From: Sulfotelmatobacter sp049792875
GTDB lineage: Bacteria > Acidobacteriota > Terriglobia > Terriglobales > Acidobacteriaceae
NCBI GenBank assembly: GCA_049792875.1
Contig: JBARBI010000337.1
Coordinates: forward strand, 1 to 39,090
Direction: 5' to 3'
DNA: 39,090 nucleotides
In this document: piece by piece, positions 1 through 7,366 of the stretch
Layout: the number at the start of each line of letters is the position of its first letter
Numbering within the stretch: the stretch's first letter is position 1
The notes under the pieces: generated by a model
Told to the model about the DNA's origin: nothing
What the model saw: only the letters and a program-made list of their open reading frames with translations
Database searches by the model: none
Position numbers and translations under genes: made by a program

Positions 1-93
1 GCTCAAACGAGCAGCTGATTCTGAATCAGTCGCTCTCTCGCTTTCAGACTTATCGGCACGTTTTCTGAGCGCGCGAAACTGCATGTCGCTCAT
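1..93 (-). CDS. Partial CDS, N-terminus only, unknown product
   Basis: An ATG at 93-91 on the minus strand opens a frame of 31 codons that runs off the left edge without a stop. The visible peptide begins MSDMQFRALRKRAD and is rich in Arg, Lys, Glu and Ser, with no signal peptide or membrane segment. I do not recognise it. It begins about 80 bp beyond the 3' end of the tRNA-Ser gene and reads away from it, the place where an integrase or island gene often sits, but nothing in the 31 residues shows this. No clear Shine-Dalgarno sequence precedes the ATG. Confidence 0.35.
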   Translation of the reverse strand, partial: MSDMQFRALRKRADKSESERATDSESAARLS

Positions 94-172
94 TCTAAAG
101 ATGAAAACTAGCGCCGAGAGTGGGTTATGGGTAGACCTTAAAATCACTGTAACTTATTGATTATAAATGAGT

Positions 173-262
173 TGGCGGAGAGAGTGGGATTCGAACCCAC
201 GTTACCCTTTCGAGTAAACACGCTTTCCAAGCGTGCGCCTTCAGCCACTCGGCCATCTCTCC
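173..262 (-). tRNA. tRNA-Ser (anticodon GGA)
   Basis: Read on the minus strand this is a complete class II tRNA. The 7-bp acceptor stem pairs GGAGAGA (262-256) with TCTCTCC. It has a D-arm, an anticodon stem-loop CACGC-TTGGAAA-GCGTG giving anticodon GGA, a long variable arm typical of tRNA-Ser, and a T-arm containing GGTTCGAATCC. Discriminator G (176) is followed by an encoded CCA (175-173). It decodes UCC/UCU. Confidence 0.97.
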
Positions 263-403
263 GGCGTGAATCAGTTGGAGGGAGCGACTCTCAGAGATCT
301 TTCAACCACAATTCCGGCGCTCCTACAGCTTTTTCTTCTTTTCAATTCTATGGGTGAAGTCGTCGAAACCGCAACTTGAAAGGAGCCCGACAAGCGGCAA
401 CTC

Positions 404-1255
404 TTAGGAGGGTTTTGCTGAAGAGTCTGTGACCACAACCACCGCGGGAGCAGCGGACGAAGGCGCGCCGGACGCCGACGCACCGGCTGCTGCGGCGTTG
501 GCAGCATTCACTTTTTCACCGGCCACCGGCAGCGCCGGTACCTTCGTGTTGTCGACCACGTGGTGATTCAGACAATAGAGTGCCAGTTCCAGGCGGTCCG
601 CCACTCCAAGCTTGTCATACACCTTGCGCAGGTAATTTTTCACGACTTGTTCAGTGGTGCCCACGCGCAAAGCAATTTCTTTGTTCTTCATTCCCTGCGT
701 CACGCACGAAACAATCAGAGTTTCCTTGGGAGTCAGTTGCACTTTCGGCCGCGATCCGGCCGGCCGGCTATTCTGGTTGCGGTAGGCCTCCATCACCCAG
801 CGCACGCCCTGAGGGTCGAGCCAAGTCTCCCCAGCGACTACCTTGCGCAGGCACTCCACCAATAATTCAGGCTCAACTTCCCGCGACACAATGCCATGCG
901 CTCCCCGGCGGAATAATTCCAAGGTCAAGTCTTCATCGGACCCGGGGGTCACCACTACAATGCGCAACTGAGGCTTCTGGCGAAGCAGATCAGCCACCGC
1001 CTCCACCGGATTCGGCGTCAGAGCCGCTTCAAAAATCAGCACATCCGCCGTGAATTTCGCCGCCGCGGTTTGCGTTTGCACCAGCGTCTCCGCCTGCCCC
1101 ACGACGCGAATGTCATCTTCGAGCGCGAAAACCTTGCGCAAGCCGGCGCGGAAGATGGCCTGAGTATCGGCCACAATCACGCGGACGAACTGGCCCTTGC
1201 CGCCGTCTTCGCCTGCTCCGAGATTTTCTTCCATGCTAACCGGAATCGTCGACAT
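404..1255 (-). CDS. LuxR/NarL-type response regulator with degenerate receiver
   Basis: The protein (283 aa from this start) has a receiver-like domain at about residues 24-143 and a LuxR-type HTH at about 172-234 (LTPKE, NKEIA, VKNYLRKVYDKLGV). It should bind DNA and control transcription. The receiver looks inactive. The site that normally holds the phospho-accepting Asp is Glu76 (in DVLIFEAAL), the usual acidic pair is reduced to Asp30, and the conserved Lys is replaced in SRE (124-126). An Ala/Ser-rich tail of about 50 residues follows the HTH. The ATG at 1255 is chosen over the ATG at 1291 because AGGA lies 5 nt upstream and the longer start would overlap the preceding PilZ gene. The 7-nt gap to that gene implies one transcript. 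Family assignment is firm; target genes are unknown. Confidence 0.9.
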   Translation of the reverse strand: MSTIPVSMEENLGAGEDGGKGQFVRVIVADTQAIFRAGLRKVFALEDDIRVVGQAETLVQTQTAAAKFTADVLIFEAALTPNPVEAVADLLRQKPQLRIVVVTPGSDEDLTLELFRRGAHGIVSREVEPELLVECLRKVVAGETWLDPQGVRWVMEAYRNQNSRPAGSRPKVQLTPKETLIVSCVTQGMKNKEIALRVGTTEQVVKNYLRKVYDKLGVADRLELALYCLNHHVVDNTKVPALPVAGEKVNAANAAAAGASASGAPSSAAPAVVVVTDSSAKPS

Positions 1256-1262
1256 TCGGTTC

Positions 1263-1595
1263 CTACGCCCGCTCAAAATGGTATTCGTCAATCACTACGC
1301 CCACGCCGCGCCGGCCCCGATCCTCGAAGCTCCGCACGACCCGGCCCCGGCAGTCGATCTGCACATCCCGCCGCGCGCCCACCACCTCGGCCGGCAATAG
1401 AATCGTGAAGTCCACCATCGAACCCACCGGAACATCCCGGTCCATCGCAAACAACACGCCGTTCGCCGAGATGTTCTCCGTCTCCGCCGAATAGGCGCTG
1501 CCTTGGCTGGTTACCGACGCCGAGAGGTGCAGCGGAAAGCGCGGCGCACTCTGCATATCCTCGTAGTGTCCTGCCCTCGCCTGTGCCTCGGTCAT
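1263..1595 (-). CDS. PilZ-domain protein (possible c-di-GMP receptor)
   Basis: This 110-aa protein is essentially one PilZ domain. The second PilZ signature, NISANG (41-46) in the (D/N)xSxxG pattern, is present. The domain's opening RFPLHLSA is recognisable, but the first Arg of the RxxxR c-di-GMP motif is absent (SAPRFPL), so nucleotide binding may be weak or lost. The ATG at 1595 is preferred because AAGGA lies 9 nt upstream; the frame stays open to 1736, but the upstream residues look non-native. It lies just upstream of the response-regulator gene on the same strand (7-nt gap), which suggests co-expression and possibly a link between a c-di-GMP signal and transcription. That link is inference. 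Confidence 0.8.
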   Translation of the reverse strand: MTEAQARAGHYEDMQSAPRFPLHLSASVTSQGSAYSAETENISANGVLFAMDRDVPVGSMVDFTILLPAEVVGARRDVQIDCRGRVVRSFEDRGRRGVGVVIDEYHFERA

Positions 1596-1911
1596 CGGTG
1601 CTGTTCCTTCTGCGGCCACGCTGAGAAGAACCTTCCTTCCGGTAACGCTGTTTTCCGTTTCCCGGACTCTCTTCCAACTCAAGGGCAGCGTACACCCGCG
1701 AATCCGACAAACAAAGTTACCGAAGTCATGGAACAAATGGGGCTTAACTGATTTTCTTTGAATGACTTAGGGGAGATTCTCGAGGCCGGATTTGAGCCCT
1801 AAACTGCCTGCTCGAATCCGTTGATTTCCGGTCAAATCCGGGTCAACTTCCGGTAATTATCGGAGAGAAACCGGAAGCAGAAAACTGAGTCGCAAAGCCA
1901 CGCGCCTTGCC
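1596..1911. other. Gene-free stretch upstream of the PilZ gene
   Basis: About 315 bp between the tldE stop and the PilZ start. It should hold the promoter for the PilZ/regulator pair. The only structure I see is a cluster of similar short words around 1820-1875 (TCCGGTCAA, TCCGGGTCAA, TCCGGTAA, ACCGGAAG), which could be a protein-binding repeat or chance. No convincing -35/-10 pair was recognised. Confidence 0.3.
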
Positions 1912-3333
1912 CTAAAACTTGGTCACTTCCGTGAAGTGGAACTCCTTCACCTTCATCGCTGGGACCACCATGTCAAACGATTCTTCTCCGCACGACCGGA
2001 CCGGCACGCTCATACCTTCCACGTTCGACAGCATGTGAATCAGACTTTCATTGAAGCGGAAATTTCGCACTCCACCCTGCACCCGGCCGTTCTCCACCAG
2101 GAATGTACCGTCGCGCGTCATCCCGGTCAGCATTTTTTCAAAGGGCTCCACTTCACGGATGTACCAGAGCCGCGTCACCAGCACGCCGCGCTCGGTCGAC
2201 GCTATCATCTGCTCGACTGTCTGCGGATTGCCGGCCGGAGCGAACACGATATTCAGCGGCATCTCACCCATTTCGTTCGGCAGAGCGAAACCATGGCCAG
2301 TGGCCGCAATTGGACCGGCTTTATCCTTGTATTCCGAGCGCGTCATCCTCTCCGCAGTCGCACGAGCATAGACCACTCGCTTCACAACTCCGTTCTCCAC
2401 CAGCCCCACCCGCTGCCGCCGCACTCCTTCACCGTCAAAAGGCGAGCCAGTCTGCAAAGGATGTGCCACATCGTCCCAGATCGTGACGTTGTCGCCAAAC
2501 AGCTTTGTGCCGATTCGTCCCGTCAGAAATGACCGCTGGTCCAGAATTGCCATTCCCGAATAATCCCAGAACATGAATCCCACGATGTCGAGCACGGCTG
2601 CCGGCTCCAGAATCACCGTATACTTCCCTGCCGGAATCTCTCGCGGACGCGCCGAATCCACCGCTTTCCCTGCCGCAGTCTCGGCCATCGCCAGCGGATC
2701 AAGATTCGCGACATCCGGCGAATTCGCTTTTTGCCAGCCGGAAGAATCCGCTGCCAGCATGGTGATCGAAACTTCCGCCGAGGTCTGGGTGTGCCAATGG
2801 TTCAACCCGCGTGAATTGAAAATGCCCTCGAAGGATTCTCCGCTGGAGAACACTCCGGCGGTAGTGAGCCTGTGCTTTGCCGCCACGCCCACAATCTTCT
2901 TGACGCCCTCCGCCCGCAATTCAGGCGTGATGGCAGCGGTCAGCGGAAAGTGCCGGGAAGGCGCAGTTCGTGCGGGGACGGGCGCCTCGCCCGTCCTGCC
3001 CGTGTCTGAAATGCCAGCCGCCTCCCGCAAATCAGGCACCGGCAGAAGTTCAGCGTCCGGATGCTGCACCCGCGCCAGACTCTCCGCCGATCGCACAACT
3101 TGGCGCAAGCTCTCCTCATCGAACTTGTTGGTGAAAGCCCGCGCCGTCCGCCCGCCAAACACGCTCCGCACCGAGACCACGCGATTCTCCTCGGCCACGT
3201 TCTGGTGAATGGTATTGTTGGCGAAGCGGGTCAGAGCAAACTGCCCCCCAGAGAAAAGCACCTCGACGTCATCCGCGGTCGAGAGCTTTATGATGCGCTC
3301 AAAAATGCCGCCGGCTTGTTCCCTGGTTAGCAT
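1912..3333 (-). CDS. pmbA: TldE/PmbA-type metalloprotease subunit
   Basis: This 473-aa protein belongs to the TldD/PmbA (TldE) family. It lacks the HExxxH zinc motif present in its upstream neighbour, as expected of the non-catalytic TldE subunit of a TldD-TldE heterodimer that degrades unfolded peptides and, in some bacteria, matures modified peptides or CcdA antitoxin. It follows tldD by 45 nt on the same strand with a G-rich ribosome-binding site between them, so the two are an operon. Around residues 113-120 the protein reads GRTGEAPV, encoded by a perfect palindrome (2976-2996) inserted in frame; the surrounding region is probably a tolerated surface loop. Family assignment is strong; the natural substrate is not visible from this context. 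Confidence 0.9.
   Translation of the reverse strand: MLTREQAGGIFERIIKLSTADDVEVLFSGGQFALTRFANNTIHQNVAEENRVVSVRSVFGGRTARAFTNKFDEESLRQVVRSAESLARVQHPDAELLPVPDLREAAGISDTGRTGEAPVPARTAPSRHFPLTAAITPELRAEGVKKIVGVAAKHRLTTAGVFSSGESFEGIFNSRGLNHWHTQTSAEVSITMLAADSSGWQKANSPDVANLDPLAMAETAAGKAVDSARPREIPAGKYTVILEPAAVLDIVGFMFWDYSGMAILDQRSFLTGRIGTKLFGDNVTIWDDVAHPLQTGSPFDGEGVRRQRVGLVENGVVKRVVYARATAERMTRSEYKDKAGPIAATGHGFALPNEMGEMPLNIVFAPAGNPQTVEQMIASTERGVLVTRLWYIREVEPFEKMLTGMTRDGTFLVENGRVQGGVRNFRFNESLIHMLSNVEGMSVPVRSCGEESFDMVVPAMKVKEFHFTEVTKF
2976..2996. repeat. Palindromic insertion inside pmbA
   Basis: GGACGGGCG and CGCCCGTCC flank a 3-nt loop. It lies in frame in the pmbA coding sequence and belongs to the general class of short dispersed palindromes seen throughout this window. 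Confidence 0.75.
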
Positions 3334-3378
3334 CGAATCGTTCGCAGTCCCCCGTACCGAAGTGTTGCCGTGGTGAAA

Positions 3379-4845
3379 TCAGTCGTTCTTAAACGCCGCC
3401 CCAACCTTGATCCCCCGAAATCTTGACGGCGCCGCCCCGTGTCCAGTCCCCATCACCTGCTGCGGCTGGCCCTTCCCGCAATTGGGAGTTCCCCACAACG
3501 TCCACTCGTCGCGCGAGCAGATCGCATCCAGCGAATTCCAGAACTCCGTCGTAATCCCCGAGTACGACGGATTCTTCACCATGCGCACCCGCTTCCCACC
3601 CTTGATCTCCCATCCAAGCTCGCAACCGAACTGAAAGTTGTAACGCTTGTCGTCAATGGACCACGAGCGGTTCGTCTGCATCAGAATGCCGTGGTCGGTG
3701 GCCTCTATTAATTGCTCCAAGCTCAGGGGTCGTTCACCCGGAAGCAGGCTGATGTTCGTCATCCGGATCATCGGCAGGCGGTTCCATCCCTCAGCCCGCA
3801 ACGTTCCCCCCGACCGGTTCTCGCCGATCGTGTGCGCCGTCTCACGAGAACTGAGATAGCCCGTGAACAGCCCGTTGGTGATGATCGGCGTGCACTGCGC
3901 CGGCACTCCCTCGTCGTCAAAGCCAAAGGTCCCCAGCCCGGGTCCATGTTCCTGGCGCGCATCCGCGACCACATTCACCAGTTCGCTGCCGTACCGCAAC
4001 TTGCCCAGCTTGTCGAGGGTCAGAAACGACGTCCCCGCAAAATTCGCCTCCATCCCCAGCACGCGATCGAGTTCGATCGGATGTCCCACCGATTCGTGAA
4101 TCTGCAGCCCCAACTGCGAACTGTCGAGAATGATGTCGAACTTCCCTTCCGGACATTGATCAGCCCGGTGCAGCGCGACCGCCTCTTCCGCGATGCGCCT
4201 CGCGTTTCCCACTAACTTCAATTCGTCGATCAGTTCATAACCTTTGTTCTGCCACTGCCCACCGAACGAATTCGGGTAAGACCGCTTCTGAATCTCATTT
4301 CCGGCAAAGGCATACGCCGCATAGCCCGCGCCCGTCGTAAGCTTGGTCTGATGAATGTCCGCGCCCTCCGACGACGCGAACCACTGCTCTTCGCGATTAA
4401 AGTTCAGGTTCGTCTCTGCCAGAGTAATCCCTGCAACCGAGCGCAACTCCGCGTCAACCTTCAATAACAGCTCAATATTTTGTTCGACAGAAACGCTGAA
4501 CGGATCGATCTTGTAGGGCGTGCTCCATTCGGCGACGGCGGGCTCCTCCGGGGCAAGACGCACATCTTCCTGCTTCACCCTCGCTGAGGCGCGAGCGATC
4601 TCGACCGCGCGAGCAGCCGTCGCTTCGACCGCGCCGCGTCCGAGTTCTGCGGAAGCCGCGAAGCCCCAGGCCCCATCTGCGATCGCGCGCACGCTCATAC
4701 CCACCGACTCTGCGTCGGAAGCGCTCCCAACCTTGCCATTTTTTGTCGTGAGGGCGCGACTGCGCTGTGCGACGCTGCGCACATCCGTATAGCTCGCGCC
4801 ACGCAGCGCGGCAGTGTTCAAAGCCCAGTTGGCAACGTGCTTCAT
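3379..4845 (-). CDS. tldD: TldD-type zinc metalloprotease
   Basis: This 488-aa protein, about the usual TldD length, carries the family zinc motif HESVGH (H250, E251, H255) within QIHESVGHPIELD, plus the C-terminal region GCELGWEIKGG, where TldD has a conserved Cys. It is the catalytic subunit of the TldD-TldE cytoplasmic protease; the partner gene lies 45 nt downstream. It is divergent from asnA, with about 195 bp between the two starts to hold both promoters. No insertion or damage is seen. Confidence 0.93.
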   Translation of the reverse strand: MKHVANWALNTAALRGASYTDVRSVAQRSRALTTKNGKVGSASDAESVGMSVRAIADGAWGFAASAELGRGAVEATAARAVEIARASARVKQEDVRLAPEEPAVAEWSTPYKIDPFSVSVEQNIELLLKVDAELRSVAGITLAETNLNFNREEQWFASSEGADIHQTKLTTGAGYAAYAFAGNEIQKRSYPNSFGGQWQNKGYELIDELKLVGNARRIAEEAVALHRADQCPEGKFDIILDSSQLGLQIHESVGHPIELDRVLGMEANFAGTSFLTLDKLGKLRYGSELVNVVADARQEHGPGLGTFGFDDEGVPAQCTPIITNGLFTGYLSSRETAHTIGENRSGGTLRAEGWNRLPMIRMTNISLLPGERPLSLEQLIEATDHGILMQTNRSWSIDDKRYNFQFGCELGWEIKGGKRVRMVKNPSYSGITTEFWNSLDAICSRDEWTLWGTPNCGKGQPQQVMGTGHGAAPSRFRGIKVGAAFKND

Positions 4846-5041
4846 GGCGAGGATTTCAATCTACCACACGAACCAGGGTTGGCATCGCCCCTCACACTGA
4901 TGGCAAAGGCGCCGGAGCCTGTTACTCGCCGCACGCTGAGCTGTGATCGCGGTCACTGTTCCTTGCTCTCCGGGGACATCCAATAGAAACGATTCGCACT
5001 ACGTCAGCGGCCTGTTCCGCTGTCGAAGGAGCCTTCCTTAT

Positions 5042-6268
5042 ATGAGCCTCTTTATATCGGATGACCGCACCCCCACCCTGACCGAGACTTCTCAACATGA
5101 CAGCGCCGAATACATCAGCGTGCCCCCTACGGATTCGCAGGCCAGCAAGAAAGCCGACCTGGCCGGCCCCGGTATCGGCGACTACATCGAACTGGAAAAG
5201 ATTTTGCCCCGCGACTACAACCCGCTGCTGACCCCCAAAGAAACCCAGCAGGCGCTTTTCCACCTGAAACGCTACGTAGAAGACAATCTATGTAAGGAAC
5301 TCAGCCTGATGATGGTGGAAGTCCCGCTGATTGTCGACGCCGAGAGTGGCGTCAACGACATGCTCGATCGCGACGGCTCGCGCACTCCCATCCAGTTCCA
5401 CATTTCGAACGATCGGGACACGCATCCCATCGATGCGCAGGTCGTACAGGCCGCCACCAAATGGAAGAGGATGGCCCTCAAACAGTTCGACTGCCGACCG
5501 GGCGAAGGCATCTGCACCGACATGCGCGCCGTGCGCAAAGACTATTTCCTCGACCACGACCACTCCGCCTATGTCGACCAGTGGGATTGGGAGCGGGTAA
5601 TCACCGCCGAGCAGCGCAATCTGGAATTCCTCAAGTCCATCGTTCGCAAGATATGGAAAGTCCTGGTCGGCGCCGAGAGATTTGCCCAGAACATGTTCCC
5701 CGAACTGCGCCAGCCGCGCTATCCCAACCTGCCCGAGGAACTCACCTTCCTGCACGCCGAAGAACTGCTCGCGATGTACCCCGATCTTCCTCGCAAACGC
5801 CGCGAGACCGTCATCCTGCAAAAATATCCTGCCGTCTTCATCATCGGCATCGGCTGGCCTTTGCTCGACGGCTATCCTCACGAGATGCGCGCCGCCGACT
5901 ATGACGATTGGGTCACCGACACCAGCATGCAAAGCCGGCGCGACACGCACGGACTCAACGGGGACATCCTGGTCTGGAACCATGTTACGCAGCGCCGACA
6001 CGAACTCAGTTCGATGGGCATCCGCGTCAACGCCGAAACCCTGCGCAGCCAACTCGAATTGTCGAACCTCCTCAACAATCTCAGGTTTCCATATCACCAG
6101 GGCATCATCAACAACGAGTTGCCGCTCTCCATCGGAGGCGGCATCGGCCAGTCCCGCACCATGATGCTCCTGCTGCGCAAAGCCCACCTAGGCGAAGTCA
6201 GCGTCACCGTATGGCCAAAAGTGTTAAAGGAGATGTGCGCGAAAAAGAATATCTTCGTCCTGGAATAA
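5042..6268 (+). CDS. asnA: Aspartate-ammonia ligase (asparagine synthetase A)
   Basis: The enzyme makes asparagine from aspartate, ammonia and ATP via aspartyl-AMP and has a class II aaRS-like fold. Family blocks are clear: AATKWKRMALKQ, HSAYVDQWDWERV, AEELLAMYPDLPRK, YDDWVTD, LNGDILVWN, LSSMGIRV and the motif-3-like GGGIGQSR. The ATG at 5042 gives 408 aa; the frame is open to 4943, but AAGGAG lies 10 nt before 5042. Compared with the roughly 330-aa E. coli enzyme there is an N-terminal extension of about 60-70 residues (MSLFISDDRTP onwards) with no recognised domain. It is monocistronic, and a palindrome followed by a T-run about 25 bp downstream may terminate it. Confidence 0.95.
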   Translation: MSLFISDDRTPTLTETSQHDSAEYISVPPTDSQASKKADLAGPGIGDYIELEKILPRDYNPLLTPKETQQALFHLKRYVEDNLCKELSLMMVEVPLIVDAESGVNDMLDRDGSRTPIQFHISNDRDTHPIDAQVVQAATKWKRMALKQFDCRPGEGICTDMRAVRKDYFLDHDHSAYVDQWDWERVITAEQRNLEFLKSIVRKIWKVLVGAERFAQNMFPELRQPRYPNLPEELTFLHAEELLAMYPDLPRKRRETVILQKYPAVFIIGIGWPLLDGYPHEMRAADYDDWVTDTSMQSRRDTHGLNGDILVWNHVTQRRHELSSMGIRVNAETLRSQLELSNLLNNLRFPYHQGIINNELPLSIGGGIGQSRTMMLLLRKAHLGEVSVTVWPKVLKEMCAKKNIFVLE

Positions 6269-6290
6269 TCCCCGAGTTCTTCCCTGAACC

Positions 6291-6339
6291 GGGTGCCCTA
6301 TTTCTCGCGCGCTCTTTGCGCGAGAAGTGGGGCTTTTTG
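6291..6339 (+). terminator. 49-bp palindromic element, probable asnA terminator
   Basis: A long imperfect hairpin (TTCTCGCGC / GCGCGAGAA with flanking CCC/GGG) is followed by CTTTTTG, so on the plus strand it has the form of a rho-independent terminator 23 nt after asnA. It is also copy 1 of a 49-bp repeat that recurs at 24928-24976 and 38487-38535, where it lies inside genes. Terminator function is inferred. Confidence 0.65.
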
Positions 6340-6355
6340 CTGCAACATAAACGGA

Positions 6356-6370
6356 GCGGCTGTCAGCCGC
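6356..6370. repeat. Short palindrome GCGGCTG-T-CAGCCGC
   Basis: Perfect 7-bp arms around one base, 16 nt after the 49-bp element in the asnA-kdsA convergent gap. It resembles the core of the longer palindromes at 9171-9190 and 17402-17420 (AGCCG/CGGCT). Confidence 0.55.
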
Positions 6371-6408
6371 CCCTTCCACCCTGAATTCGGTCCCTGGTGT
6401 GACTTCGA

Positions 6409-7290
6409 CTACGGTGTGGCGTGCGCCTCCACCAGTGCCTTCCTCACCGCCTGCAATTCCTTCAATACGCCCCGCAGCTTGGTCGACTCCAGCGCATTCG
6501 CCCCATCCGACTTCGCTTCCTTCGGATTGTCATGGACCTCCATGAACACTCCATCCACTCCGGCTGCCACCGCCGCCCGCGACAGCAATGGAATAAACTC
6601 CGGTTGCCCGCCGCTCACCGCGGGCCCATTGCCCTCGGACTGGGAAGAGGGCAACTGCACCGAGTGAGTCGCATCGAAGACCACGGGCGCAAATCTCCGC
6701 ATGATCGCCAGCGACCGCATATCCACCACCAGATTGTTGTATCCAAAACTCGCCCCACGCTCGGTCAGCAAGATCTGCGTGTTGCCGGCGTCGCGGCATT
6801 TCTCCACCGCGTGTCGCATATCCCACGGCGAAACAAATTGCCCCTTCTTGATGTTCACCGGACGTCCGCTCAGCGCGGCCGCCACCACCAAATCGGTCTG
6901 CCGACTGAGAAACGCTGGAATCTGCAAAACATCCGCCACTTCCGCGACTTTCCCCACGTCGGCGGTCTCGTGCACATCGGTCAGAACCGGTACCTGCAGT
7001 TCATTCTTAATCTTCTTCAGAATGCGCAGGCCCTCTTTGATCCCTGGCCCGCGAAAGCTCCGGATCGACGTGCGGTTCGCCTTGTCGTAACTCGCTTTGA
7101 AAATGAACGGAAACCCCAGCGCCCGCGTCACGCCTTTGATGATCTCCGCCATCCGGATCGCGTGCTCTTCGCTCTCAATCACACACGGCCCAGCGATCAG
7201 GAACAGATCGCCAGAGCCGACATGCACGTCGCCGACTTGGAAAGCAGTAATCAGTGAATTTTCCCCGCAATCTGAAAGATGTGCCTTCAA
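6409..7290 (-). CDS. kdsA: 3-deoxy-8-phosphooctulonate synthase (Kdo-8-P synthase)
   Basis: The enzyme condenses arabinose-5-phosphate with PEP to give Kdo-8-phosphate for the LPS core. Signature blocks are present: IAGPCVIES, FKASYDKANR, RGPGI, TDVHE, QIPAFLSRQTDL, KKGQFVSPWDM and ERGASFGYNNLVVDM. Cys36 in AGPCVIES is the residue that marks metal-dependent (class II) Kdo8P synthases; E. coli has Asn there. The start is uncertain. The longest frame (293 aa) opens with TTG at 7290 without a ribosome-binding site, whereas GGGGA upstream of in-frame CTG/ATT codons about 12 residues in might mark the true start. A 25-bp-stem inverted repeat separates it from pyrG, which lies upstream on the same strand. 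Confidence 0.93.
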   Translation of the reverse strand: MKAHLSDCGENSLITAFQVGDVHVGSGDLFLIAGPCVIESEEHAIRMAEIIKGVTRALGFPFIFKASYDKANRTSIRSFRGPGIKEGLRILKKIKNELQVPVLTDVHETADVGKVAEVADVLQIPAFLSRQTDLVVAAALSGRPVNIKKGQFVSPWDMRHAVEKCRDAGNTQILLTERGASFGYNNLVVDMRSLAIMRRFAPVVFDATHSVQLPSSQSEGNGPAVSGGQPEFIPLLSRAAVAAGVDGVFMEVHDNPKEAKSDGANALESTKLRGVLKELQAVRKALVEAHATP

Positions 7291-7296
7291 ACATCA

Positions 7297-7359
7297 ACCA
7301 CGGAGACACAGAGCCACGGAGAATTTCTTTGTTTCTCCGTGCCTCTGTGCCTCCGTGGT
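7297..7359. repeat. Large inverted repeat between pyrG and kdsA
   Basis: Arms 7297-7321 and 7335-7359 are each 25 bp and match at 23 positions, around a 13-nt AT-rich loop. The arms consist of the words CCACGGAG and CACAGAG. The left arm ends 7 nt from the kdsA TTG codon. A related but weaker structure lies at 27093-27164. It may act as an RNA hairpin modulating read-through from pyrG into kdsA. Confidence 0.85.
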
Positions 7360-7366
7360 AACGCTC

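Noticed and set aside
580..1053. Plus-strand ORFs over the response-regulator gene
   Set aside because: They are antisense shadows of a clear minus-strand gene in GC-rich DNA.
4846..5041. A riboswitch or T-box before asnA
   Set aside because: No stem set, T-box sequence or terminator was found in the 195-bp divergent gap.
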